Virus record (IMG/VR): IMGVR_UViG_3300043773_000810
Span: 1 to 28,609 of that record
Reading direction: 5' to 3' (one strand)
DNA from: a virus
Length of the DNA stretch: 28,609 bases
The notes beneath the pieces are model-generated. The model saw nothing but the letters and a program-made list of their open reading frames with translations. It was not told the origin of the DNA and made no database searches. Both the position numbers and the translations under genes were made by a program. This document shows positions 20,070 through 25,884 of this stretch, piece by piece (the first letter of the stretch is position 1; each line of letters opens with the position of its first letter).

Positions 20070-20567
20070 ATGATGGAACAGACACCTGAGTTATCACTAG
20101 CTCTAATAGAAGCCTTGAAGAACCAAGGATACACACAATCAGAGATTGCACGCATGTTCGGCAAGACACGACAAGCTGTCTCGTGGCACAAGCGCACCTA
20201 CGGTGGAAGTCTCACGCCTCGTGAGGAAGCTTTGAAACACTATCCGTGGCAGGTTTCCCACCCGCAAACCCAAACGACCGCCTACAGGGCATCTAGGGAC
20301 CACTGCGAGTACATGGCTACCGGCGGCAAAGGCATGACAGTCCGAGAACTAGGCCGGCTGCGGAACTTCTACCGCAAGATTCAAGAAGGTTTCGTGTTGG
20401 AACATGACCCGAACATTCCCCCGGAGCCGGGGGTCAACAAGTACGGAGGTTTCGCTTGGCGTAAACGCCGGAAGTCCGATGGAGACTTGATAATCCGGGT
20501 GAACCAGTACACGACGTTGACCGATGAGGGCCGCATGTTGTGGAGGCTGCCGCCCGATTTACCTTAA
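20070..20567 (+). CDS. Immunity repressor (L5 gp71 family)
   Basis: 165 residues. The N-terminal helix-turn-helix is YTQSEIARMFGKTRQAVSWHKRTYGG (residues 21-46). The C-terminal domain has the family signature: 'RDHCEYMATGGKGM' then 'LRNFYRKIQEGFVLEHDPNIPPEPGV..YGGFAWRKR' and 'DGDLIIRVNQYTTLTDEGRMLWRLPPD'. I recognise this as the cluster A immunity repressor family. Members bind one early operator and many scattered asymmetric 'stoperator' sites that halt transcription. It is monocistronic with its own promoter. The operator-like sites across this window are the probable targets. Confidence 0.93.
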   Translation: MMEQTPELSLALIEALKNQGYTQSEIARMFGKTRQAVSWHKRTYGGSLTPREEALKHYPWQVSHPQTQTTAYRASRDHCEYMATGGKGMTVRELGRLRNFYRKIQEGFVLEHDPNIPPEPGVNKYGGFAWRKRRKSDGDLIIRVNQYTTLTDEGRMLWRLPPDLP

Positions 20568-20620
20568 CTTTACATTGAGGATGTACCTTCCCAGGCCGAC
20601 CAACCAGGGAGGTACACGAT

Positions 20621-20872
20621 ATGACGGTGATAGCCATACCACAGGGACAGGGGCAAGGTTTGAATCATGAACACCCACAATGGATTTACTCAGCGCAGGT
20701 GAATGACACAGATGTGATTGTGTACCGCACCGTCCTCATGAGCGACGACGACAGCGAATACCGGCAGATAGTCGAAAGGCTTGATGGCTACCGGGAAGTC
20801 AGCCGACAAACCGTTCCAGACAACTCCATGATGTTCGGGCAAGCAGACCTCATCATTTTCAGAAAGGCATGA
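20621..20872 (+). CDS. Unknown small protein
   Basis: 83 residues from ATG at 20621, after GGGAGGTACACGAT. MTVIAIPQGQGQGLNHEHPQWIYSAQVNDTDVIVYRTVLMSDDDSEYRQIVERLDGYREVSRQTVPDNSMMFGQADLIIFRKA. An alpha/beta protein; no family recognised. The sequence AAGGTTTGAATCATG at 20654 within it copies the junction module exactly, including an ATG out of frame, and looks like a fossil gene boundary. The stop is four bases from the next start. Confidence 0.75.
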   Translation: MTVIAIPQGQGQGLNHEHPQWIYSAQVNDTDVIVYRTVLMSDDDSEYRQIVERLDGYREVSRQTVPDNSMMFGQADLIIFRKA

Positions 20873-20873
20873 A

Positions 20874-21659
20874 TTGACGGAGCCGCAACACAGGTCAGTC
20901 TCGCAACTCAAACTGTACGAACGCTGCCCACACGCCTGGTACCTCACCAAGATTGAGAAGGTTTGGCAGCGCCCAGCAGCATGGCTCGCGCAAGGCTCCG
21001 CAGTGCATGAGGCGGCGGAAGCCTACGAACGGTCAGGCCGAACCCTCACCCTTGAGGAAACCCAAGACGTGTTCAGGGATTCGTACTGCCGGCACATCGA
21101 CCAAGCTTGCGAGGGCGCACCGAACTTCGACTTCTGGTTCGCTTCCGGCCCTTACGGCGGCGAACTGGACATTGAGCGGCGATACCACATAGGTTTGGAG
21201 CAGTGCGAAAGATACATCCGATGGTATGAGAATCACCCACAGGAGGTCATCTGGATTGCCCCTGACGGTACACCCGGCATCGAACTAGGTTTCGACATTG
21301 ATCTGGATGGTGTGCTGGTGCGAGGTTTCATCGACGCCGTGATCGACACAGGGGAAGGTTTGATCGTCCGAGACAACAAAACCGGCAACAGCCCCGGCGA
21401 CGACTTCCAACTCGGCGTGTACGGTGTAGCACTCGCTGAAAGCTTTGACATTGTGCCCCCAACCGTGGGTGACTACTGGATGGGCAAGAGCGGGAAACCC
21501 ACTGTGCCATACCGGATCGGTGAGTGGACGAGGGGGAGGGTCAGGGAAGCATTTCTGAGGCTTGAGGAAAACATTCAGGCGGGAAGGTTTGAACCCGATC
21601 CCGAGCCGTCGAAGTGTAGGTTCTGCGACGTGTCATGGGCCTGTTCTTACTACACCTGA
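20874..21659 (+). CDS. Cas4/RecB-like PD-(D/E)XK exonuclease
   Basis: 261 residues from TTG at 20874 (AGAAAGG six bases upstream). SVSQLKLYERCP (Cys18), GSAVHEAAE (His45), GFIDAVID (Asp154), VRDNKTG (Asp167, Lys169), QLGVY (Q179-Y183 motif) and a C-terminal CRFCDVSWAC (Cys248, 251, 257) that with Cys18 would form an iron-sulfur cluster. All key residues of the Cas4-type nuclease are present. L5-type phages encode it for DNA recombination/replication; there is no CRISPR here. An operator-like sequence lies inside at 21444. Confidence 0.93.
   Translation: MTEPQHRSVSQLKLYERCPHAWYLTKIEKVWQRPAAWLAQGSAVHEAAEAYERSGRTLTLEETQDVFRDSYCRHIDQACEGAPNFDFWFASGPYGGELDIERRYHIGLEQCERYIRWYENHPQEVIWIAPDGTPGIELGFDIDLDGVLVRGFIDAVIDTGEGLIVRDNKTGNSPGDDFQLGVYGVALAESFDIVPPTVGDYWMGKSGKPTVPYRIGEWTRGRVREAFLRLEENIQAGRFEPDPEPSKCRFCDVSWACSYYT
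21444..21458 (+). promoter_or_regulatory. Intragenic operator-like site
   Basis: TTTGACATTGTGCCC inside the nuclease gene, in the same orientation as the others, and close to the 18685 copy in sequence. Encodes Phe-Asp-Ile-Val-Pro, so chance is possible. Confidence 0.35.
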
Positions 21660-21674
21660 CTAGACAATGAGCAG
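21660..21674 (+). promoter_or_regulatory. Operator-like site after the Cas4-like gene
   Basis: CTAGACAATGAGCAG directly after the TGA stop. No -10 at the right distance. GAAGGAGAGGG for the next gene follows. Confidence 0.6.
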
Positions 21675-21686
21675 TGAAGGAGAGGG

Positions 21687-21869
21687 ATGAACGAGTGCGG
21701 GTGTGGGGAACCGCTGCACGGCAGGCAGCAGAAATGCCCGCTGTGCGCCATGAAAGAACACCAGGGGTCATCCCAATGCCCGTTCTGCCTCGAATGGTAT
21801 TGGACACACCTGGCAGCGAAAGTCAACCAGAAGACATTGGAACTGCATCAAGGAAGGAAGTGCCGCTAG
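21687..21869 (+). CDS. Double zinc-ribbon protein
   Basis: 60 residues from ATG at 21687, after GGAGAGGG. MNECGCGEPLHGRQQKCPLCAMKEHQGSSQCPFCLEWYWTHLAAKVNQKTLELHQGRKCR. Three Cys pairs (CGC, CPLC, CPFC) plus H45-type residues and a final HQGRKC give a two-knuckle zinc fold. It lies between a nuclease and a RecA-like ATPase, so a DNA-binding accessory role is plausible. An overlapping +2 frame is open but has no codon support. Confidence 0.75.
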   Translation: MNECGCGEPLHGRQQKCPLCAMKEHQGSSQCPFCLEWYWTHLAAKVNQKTLELHQGRKCR

Positions 21870-21873
21870 CGGA

Positions 21874-22674
21874 ATGTTCACACTCACCCAATCACTACAC
21901 GTCAAAGGACACGCAGGTGACCCACTACCGGTGGTGTGGGAAAGCTTGGATGAGAAAGGAACCCGGTTCCTGCGCGGTCAGTTCGCGTTGATCTGCGCTG
22001 GCCCCGGAGTCGGCAAATCAGCGTTCATCCTCAACTACGCCCTGAAAGCTAAGGTGCCGGCGCTGTACTTCAGCGCCGACTCCGACGCTTTCACCCAACT
22101 ATCCCGAAGCCTGTCAGTGTTGACCGGATGGGACATGGGGAAAACAACCCGGCTGGTGAGGGAAGGAAGCTTAGGGGGTGCGGAGAAAGCGTTGGAAGAC
22201 ATACCGATCAGGTTCACCTACGACGCATCACCGGACCTTGACAGGCTGAGGATCGTTCTGCTCGCTTACTGGGAGCTACAGGGCGACTACCCGGAGTTGG
22301 TGGTGGTCGACAACATCACCAACGTCCGAACCGGCGGGGTTGAGAACGACGAGAATCCGTTCGCAGGGTTGGAGTCGTTAACAGATTATCTGCACGGTAT
22401 GGCGAGGGATACAGGTGCGTTTATCGCTGGGCTGCACCATGTTACGGGCAAGTACAACGATGCTTGTGAGCCGATTCCGTTGTCGGGTGTTAAGGGGCAG
22501 ATTGCTCGTGTGCCGGAAATGGTGTTGACGTTGCACAAGATTAATGAGGAGTTCGGTCCTTCGTCGTTGAGGGTTTCGACGGTGAAGAACCGTGCTGGTA
22601 AGGCTGACCCGTCAGGTTATGACTGGGTTGGTTTGGATTTTTGGGGCGACACTATGCAGATTAAGGATGCTTGA
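21874..22674 (+). CDS. RecA/DnaB-like AAA ATPase (replicative helicase or recombinase)
   Basis: 266 residues from ATG at 21874. Walker A GPGVGKSA (43-50), 'ALYFSADSDAFTQLSRSLSVLTG' (typical of DnaB/RAD55-like phage ATPases), Walker B ELVVVDNI (Asp146), and 'GAFIAGLHHVTGKYND..EPIPLSGVKGQIARVPEMVLTL' containing the conserved helical signature and arginine. L5-type phages carry this as a DnaB-like dsDNA helicase/recombinase. The GC skew changes in its second half to GT-rich codons. Acts in replication with the primase downstream. Confidence 0.9.
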   Translation: MFTLTQSLHVKGHAGDPLPVVWESLDEKGTRFLRGQFALICAGPGVGKSAFILNYALKAKVPALYFSADSDAFTQLSRSLSVLTGWDMGKTTRLVREGSLGGAEKALEDIPIRFTYDASPDLDRLRIVLLAYWELQGDYPELVVVDNITNVRTGGVENDENPFAGLESLTDYLHGMARDTGAFIAGLHHVTGKYNDACEPIPLSGVKGQIARVPEMVLTLHKINEEFGPSSLRVSTVKNRAGKADPSGYDWVGLDFWGDTMQIKDA

Positions 22675-22675
22675 T

Positions 22676-22933
22676 ATGGATGTTGATATGGATGCACGCG
22701 AGGCAGTCGTACGGATACTGCGCGAGCGTTATCCGCTGCACTCAAACGGGTTCAACGATGAAACCGCCGACGACGTTCTCACCCGCCTGCGTCCCATCAT
22801 CGCCGCTGAGATACGCGACTACACCAAAGCGGCGAAGGTCAGTTGGACTATCGGCAAGCACACTTACGCGCTTGACGAGTTCGCCCGCGACGCTGACGCT
22901 ATCGCTTCCCGCATCTGCGGAGGAAGCCAATGA
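22676..22933 (+). CDS. Unknown small protein
   Basis: 85 residues from ATG at 22676 one base after the ATPase stop: MDVDMDAREAVVRILRERYPLHSNGFNDETADDVLTRLRPIIAAEIRDYTKAAKVSWTIGKHTYALDEFARDADAIASRICGGSQ. All helical. A beginning 'AREAV..ILRE.YP' is shared by small phage proteins of unknown role. Its stop overlaps the next start (ATGA). Confidence 0.75.
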   Translation: MDVDMDAREAVVRILRERYPLHSNGFNDETADDVLTRLRPIIAAEIRDYTKAAKVSWTIGKHTYALDEFARDADAIASRICGGSQ

Positions 22934-23019
22934 CAACCTTTGATGCTTTCTTCACCCTGCTCATCATCATCCAATGCGTTGTCCTACTAGGGTTTTGGGC
23001 AGTCAGCAGATGGCGGTGA
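22930..23019 (+). CDS. Single-TM microprotein
   Basis: 29 residues: MTTFDAFFTLLIIIQCVVLL then GFWAVSRWR. One TM helix with a basic C-terminal end (R-W-R), coupled by ATGA overlap to the upstream gene. Codon content and coupling suggest it is real, but it is too short for certainty. The 49 bases that follow include a GACGG/CCGTC hairpin and GGGAG for the next gene. Confidence 0.55.
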   Translation: MTTFDAFFTLLIIIQCVVLLGFWAVSRWR

Positions 23020-23068
23020 CCAACGGGCGTGGCCCGCTTGGTCTAAAGGCCAGAGACGGGAGTCCGTC

Positions 23069-23539
23069 TTGGCCGTGAAACGCCGGCGCTACCCACCCAA
23101 CAACGTCAAAGCCACCAGGAAAGGATGTATCGACTGCCGTGACGAAGGAATCACAACCGGGCGGAAAGCACCACACCCCGGACCTAGATGCGCCACCCAC
23201 CATCGTGCGAAGCGTCGAGCACGCAGCACAACTACTTGGGCACAACGCATCTGGGAAACCTACCGAATTACAGAGGAAGAATACTGGGCGATCTACGAAC
23301 ACCAAGAAAGTAGTTGCTTCATTTGTCGTAGAGCTAACGGACGACGGAAGCGCCTATCCGTCGATCACTGTCACGCAACAGGACTTGTCCGTGGACTCCT
23401 CTGTACCGCTTGCAACCGAAACGTATTGGGGCATCTACGAGATGACCCAGCAGCTTTACTCCGGGCTGCTGCTTATCTGGAGCACCCGCCTGCTGTCCAA
23501 ACGATAGGTGTACGGATCACACCAGACAAACACACTTGA
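23069..23539 (+). CDS. Endonuclease VII-like Holliday junction resolvase
   Basis: 156 residues from TTG at 23069, six bases after GGGAG. The core matches the family: CFICRRANGRRKRLSVDHCHATGLVRGLLCTACNRNVLGHLRDDPAALLRAAAYL, with zinc Cys83, 86, 112, 115 and catalytic DHCH at 99-102. A second Cys/His set at the N-terminus (Cys20, Cys23, Cys41, His44) suggests an extra zinc site. It resolves branched DNA before packaging. The TGA stop lies inside the promoter of the methylase gene. Confidence 0.93.
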   Translation: MAVKRRRYPPNNVKATRKGCIDCRDEGITTGRKAPHPGPRCATHHRAKRRARSTTTWAQRIWETYRITEEEYWAIYEHQESSCFICRRANGRRKRLSVDHCHATGLVRGLLCTACNRNVLGHLRDDPAALLRAAAYLEHPPAVQTIGVRITPDKHT

Positions 23540-23564
23540 CAATGAGCAGCCGAGAGAGGATAAT
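23535..23564 (+). promoter_or_regulatory. Promoter/operator for the methylase
   Basis: CTTGACAATGAGCAG with TTGACA (23536-23541), 17-bp spacer, GATAAT (23559-23564), then eight bases to the GTG: a strong, leaderless promoter with an operator-like -35. Confidence 0.8.
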
Positions 23565-23572
23565 GAATAGCT

Positions 23573-24193
23573 GTGCGGTTACTTGATCTTTACTGCGGAG
23601 CAGGCGGGGCATCAATGGGATACCACCAGGCAGGATTCACGGTTACAGGCGTCGATATCAAACCGCAAAAGAACTATCCGTTCGGGTTTTTTCAGCGCGA
23701 AGCCCTTGACTTTGTTAACTTACACGGCAAGCGTTTCGACGTTATCCACGCGCCCTGCCAGAGACACTCCGCTATGTCTAACTGCCGGCCAGGGCTAGCA
23801 GATGAATACCCCGATCTGATCGACGCCACCCGCGAAGCCCTAGAAGCCACAGGTAAACCGTGGATCATTGAGAACGTCCCAGGATCACCGCTTCGTGACC
23901 CAATCACGCTCTGCGGGCAGATGTTTGGATTGGAGTTGTACCGTCACCGCCTGTTCGAGACAAACTTCCCGATTAAGGAACCCGAACATCCCAAGCATGT
24001 GATACCGGCTTCCAAAGCAGGTCACTGGAAGCCGGGAACGATCATGTCGGTGTCAGGGCACATCGCCCCAATCAAAGTGGCGAGGGACGCTATGGGTATT
24101 CACTGGACAAACCGTGAGGAACTAGCTGAGGCTATCCCCCCGGCGTACACCCGCTACATCGGCCAGCAACTCATCGACACACTCAGGACTTGA
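23573..24193 (+). CDS. DNA cytosine C5 methyltransferase
   Basis: 206 residues from GTG at 23573, eight bases after GATAAT. Motif I DLYCGAGGASMGYHQAGF, SAM-site GVDIKP, motif IV FDVIHAPCQRHS with catalytic Cys, and IIENV (motif VI). It lacks a long target-recognition domain, as other short actinophage methylases do. Motif IV reads IHA-PCQ where relatives usually have IHASPPCQ, so two residues appear missing before the catalytic Cys; activity should be tested. Likely protects phage DNA or marks it against host enzymes. Its leaderless promoter lies in an operator-like site, so it should be silent in lysogens. Confidence 0.88.
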   Translation: MRLLDLYCGAGGASMGYHQAGFTVTGVDIKPQKNYPFGFFQREALDFVNLHGKRFDVIHAPCQRHSAMSNCRPGLADEYPDLIDATREALEATGKPWIIENVPGSPLRDPITLCGQMFGLELYRHRLFETNFPIKEPEHPKHVIPASKAGHWKPGTIMSVSGHIAPIKVARDAMGIHWTNREELAEAIPPAYTRYIGQQLIDTLRT

Positions 24194-24203
24194 CAATGAG
24201 CAT
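24189..24203 (+). promoter_or_regulatory. Operator-like site at the primase start
   Basis: CTTGACAATGAGCAT contains the methylase stop (TGA) and the primase ATG. No usable -10 downstream. Confidence 0.6.
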
Positions 24204-24510
24204 CGTTGAGGCAATCCAATACCTAGAACCCAGCTTCCAGCCACCGCCAGACAACGGACGCACATGGGTCCACGTCCTCTGCCCGTTCCACGGAGACAGC
24301 ATCAAATCAGCGGCCATCTCCTACAAACTCGACGCCTTCAACTGTCTCGGCTGCGGCATCAAAGGCAACCCCGTCACCTTGATCGCCAAGCAGAAAGGGA
24401 TCAGCTATTCATCAGCTAAGCAAATCGCAGAGGGACTTCCTGCTGGAAGCCACCAAGCGGTACCACGGAAGCCTCGAAGGAAGCCCAGCAGCAGAGTATT
24501 TGAAATCTAG
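24196..24510 (+). CDS. DNA primase, N-terminal zinc-binding part (frame 1)
   Basis: 104 residues from ATG at 24196 (AGGA seven bases upstream). MSIVEAIQYLEPSFQPPPDN, then CPFH (residues 29-32) and CLGC (50-53) form a CHC2-type zinc ribbon, followed by 'GNPVTLIAKQKGISYSSAKQIAEGLPAG'. After about 'IAE' the protein-like sequence continues in the +1 frame, and the remaining 26 residues here are low-complexity and Pro/Arg-rich, unlike a conserved domain. It is the N-terminal half of the split primase known in L5-type phages. Confidence 0.85.
   Translation: MSIVEAIQYLEPSFQPPPDNGRTWVHVLCPFHGDSIKSAAISYKLDAFNCLGCGIKGNPVTLIAKQKGISYSSAKQIAEGLPAGSHQAVPRKPRRKPSSRVFEI
24383..24510 (+). promoter_or_regulatory. 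Probable programmed frameshift zone in primase
   Basis: Frame 1 ends at 24510; frame 2 is open from 24383. The coding signal moves from frame 1 (AKQIAE) to frame 2 (DFLLEATKRYHG) at about 24427-24440 (GCAGAGGGACTTCC). A +1 slip at GAG-GGA is the simplest fit; the exact site is not proven. Confidence 0.55.
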
Positions 24511-25051
24511 AGGACTGCAACACCCCGGCATCAAACATCGGGTTGACACCTTCAAGTTCGGGTACGTCGCGCAACCTCTACCGGGGCACGAAATGTTTCG
24601 CGGATACCTCGCCATCCCCTACCTGCGACCCGCAGGGGTTATCTCCATCCGGTTCCGGTGCATCAAACACCACGAACACGCAGGGCACGGCAAGTACATG
24701 ACCGTTGCTGGGGATTCCCCGCATCTGTTCAACACGCAGGCGTTGATGAAACCCTCACCGGTAGTGGCGGTTACGGAGGGGGAGTTAGATGCTGTGACGG
24801 CTCAACTGTGTGGTGTGCCGGCGGTAGGTGTGCCGGGGGCACATGCTTGGCAACCCCACTTCCGTGAACTGTTCCTCGGATACAAAGACGTGTTCGTTGT
24901 CACGGACGGGGATTCGGCTGGCGGTCAGTTCGGGGCTGCGATAGCAGGGCAGTTACCGAACGCGAAGGTGATCCCGATGCCGCCGGGTGAGGACGTTAAC
25001 TCGCTCGTGGTGAAGCACGGGCCGCAAGCCCTGATGGAAAGGATGAAATGA
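24500..25051 (+). CDS. DNA primase, TOPRIM part (frame 2)
   Basis: 183 residues as a separate reading from TTG at 24500, but no ribosome site is seen. The frame is open from 24383 and its coding pattern begins near 24434 (DFLLEATKRYHGSLEGSPAAEYLKSRGL), so it is probably made as a fusion with the upstream part by a +1 (or -2) frameshift. TOPRIM motifs: VAVTEGELDAVTAQ (Glu) and VFVVTDGDSAGG (Asp-x-Asp). C-terminal 'PPGEDVNSLVVKHGPQAL' is standard for phage primases. Together with the zinc domain it makes primers at the fork. Confidence 0.88.
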   Translation: MKSRGLQHPGIKHRVDTFKFGYVAQPLPGHEMFRGYLAIPYLRPAGVISIRFRCIKHHEHAGHGKYMTVAGDSPHLFNTQALMKPSPVVAVTEGELDAVTAQLCGVPAVGVPGAHAWQPHFRELFLGYKDVFVVTDGDSAGGQFGAAIAGQLPNAKVIPMPPGEDVNSLVVKHGPQALMERMK

Positions 25052-25125
25052 CAGTCACGGTGTACACGCAGCCGGATTGCCTGCCGTGCAAGGCGGCAAG
25101 TACATGGCCGAAGGGGTGTACCTGA
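25048..25125 (+). pseudogene. nrdH: NrdH-like glutaredoxin, N-terminal fragment
   Basis: 25 codons: MTVTVYTQPDCLPCKAASTW and on to a TGA. The first 17 residues are the beta strand and CLPC redox site of NrdH (Cys11, Cys14). It overlaps the primase stop by four bases. The remainder of NrdH resumes at 25303, 204 bp later, in the same frame, after a small zinc-ribbon gene. Joining GCA (25096) to AAG (25303) restores CKAAKRVIRKMTEA, the normal NrdH sequence. As it stands the fragment has the active site but no fold. Confidence 0.75.
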
Positions 25126-25126
25126 A

Positions 25127-25312
25127 TTGAGTCGCATACGCGAATATCAGTGCCAGGGCTGCGGGCGAACCTTCACGGTCACCGACTGCCAGTTGTCAGG
25201 GCGCGTCTTCTGTGGCCAATGCCCCCCGCCGATGAGTGAGCCCATCATGTTCATGGTCGACATCGAACGCCACAACGACGGCGAGGAGGGCATCTACGGC
25301 CCAAGCGGGTGA
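25127..25312 (+). CDS. Zinc-ribbon protein inserted in nrdH
   Basis: 61 residues from TTG at 25127 (MSRIREYQCQGCGRTFTVTDCQLSGRVFCGQCPPPMSEPIMFMVDIERHNDGEEGIYGPSG). Two pairs, CQGC and CGQC (with an additional Cys between), form an FmdB/zinc-ribbon-like fold. The gene fills the 204-bp interval that separates the two NrdH halves. Its stop overlaps the GTG of the C-terminal half (GTGA), so the downstream half could be translated by coupling. Function unknown. Confidence 0.7.
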   Translation: MSRIREYQCQGCGRTFTVTDCQLSGRVFCGQCPPPMSEPIMFMVDIERHNDGEEGIYGPSG

Positions 25313-25503
25313 TCCGAAAGATGACGGAAGCTTCTATCCCGCACGAGGTTATTGACATCACACGGGACCGGGTGTCAGCGGACTACCTGAAGCGTGTTCT
25401 GCGGGCGAAGTCGGTGCCCGTGATTGAGGCACCTGGGTTCGAGCCGGTGCTGGGTTACCAGCCCGACAAGTTGAAGGAGATTCTCGATGCGTTTGGAAGT
25501 TAA
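25309..25503 (+). pseudogene. nrdH: NrdH-like glutaredoxin, C-terminal fragment
   Basis: 64 codons from GTG at 25309; the coding pattern extends back to AAG at 25303. MIRKMTEASIPHEVIDITRDRVSADYLKRVLRAKSVPVIEAPGFEPVLGYQPDKLKEILDAFGS carries the conserved cis-Pro (SVPVIEA), the 'GFEPVLGYQPDKLKEIL' helix and everything except the CLPC strand. The downstream class II reductase would need a thioredoxin-type partner, so loss of NrdH would matter unless the halves reassemble or a host protein substitutes. Confidence 0.75.
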
Positions 25504-25582
25504 CTGGTCTGTCGATGTTGAGTTCCCGAAATGGGTTGAGCGGATTCACGATTACGTATGGCAGGAGGATGAGGATGACTGA
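25487..25582 (+). CDS. Acidic microprotein
   Basis: 31 residues from ATG at 25487, seven bases after AAGGAG: MRLEVNWSVDVEFPKWVERI then HDYVWQEDEDD. It overlaps the end of the NrdH fragment by 17 bases. The ideal ribosome site, and its coding of the next gene's GGAGG, support it. An acidic tail with several aromatic residues; no known family. Confidence 0.6.
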   Translation: MRLEVNWSVDVEFPKWVERIHDYVWQEDEDD

Positions 25583-25694
25583 AACCTTTGCGGAGAAGCT
25601 GGACAACGCCCGGAACGGGCAGGAGTTCCAGTCCGGTTTGGAGGGGTTGTTTAGGGCGTTGGAGAAAGCTATGTGGGAGGACGACGATGAGTGA
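25575..25694 (+). CDS. Acidic microprotein
   Basis: 39 residues from ATG at 25575, six bases after GGAGG: MTETFAEKLDNARNGQEFQS, GLEGLFRALEKAMWEDDDE. It overlaps both neighbours by eight bases, so the three genes are translationally coupled. A single amphipathic helix followed by an acidic end. Function unknown. Confidence 0.65.
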   Translation: MTETFAEKLDNARNGQEFQSGLEGLFRALEKAMWEDDDE

Positions 25695-25884
25695 CCCGAT
25701 CAGCCCCGACCACTACCAATACCCCGGCTTCGAGGTCATCGACCTGACCGAACAGTTGAACTTCTGCCGTGGAAACGTCGTGAAATACGTTGCCAGAGCA
25801 GGCCGTAAAACCGACGAGTTAGAAGACCTGTATAAAGCCCGGTGGTATCTGGACCGCGAAATTGATCGGCTGGAAAATGAGTAA
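25687..25884 (+). CDS. DUF3310 protein (nucleotide-kinase-like)
   Basis: 65 residues from ATG at 25687 (GGAGG six bases upstream). DHYQYPGFEVIDLTEQLNFCRGNVVKYVARAGRKTDELEDLYKARWYLDREIDRLENE matches the DUF3310 pattern 'HY..P..E.ID......F..GN..KY..R...K....DL.KA..YL..E'. The family is common in phages near nucleotide metabolism genes and is often called nucleotide kinase-like without proof. Context with NrdH and reductase agrees. Confidence 0.88.
   Translation: MSDPISPDHYQYPGFEVIDLTEQLNFCRGNVVKYVARAGRKTDELEDLYKARWYLDREIDRLENE

Noticed and set aside
20874-21659. CRISPR-Cas component
   Set aside because: The protein is Cas4-like, but there are no spacer arrays or other cas genes; L5-type phages carry it as a stand-alone nuclease.
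23020-23068. tRNA-like fragment (TTGGTCTAAAGGCCAGAGACGG)
   Set aside because: Contains only a D-arm-like and one hairpin element; no acceptor or T-arm pairing is found.
25099-25302. Group I intron in nrdH
   Set aside because: 204 nt is at or below the smallest known size, nearly all of it is an open frame for a zinc ribbon, and I could not identify P7 or other core elements. Kept only as an option in the nrdH finding.
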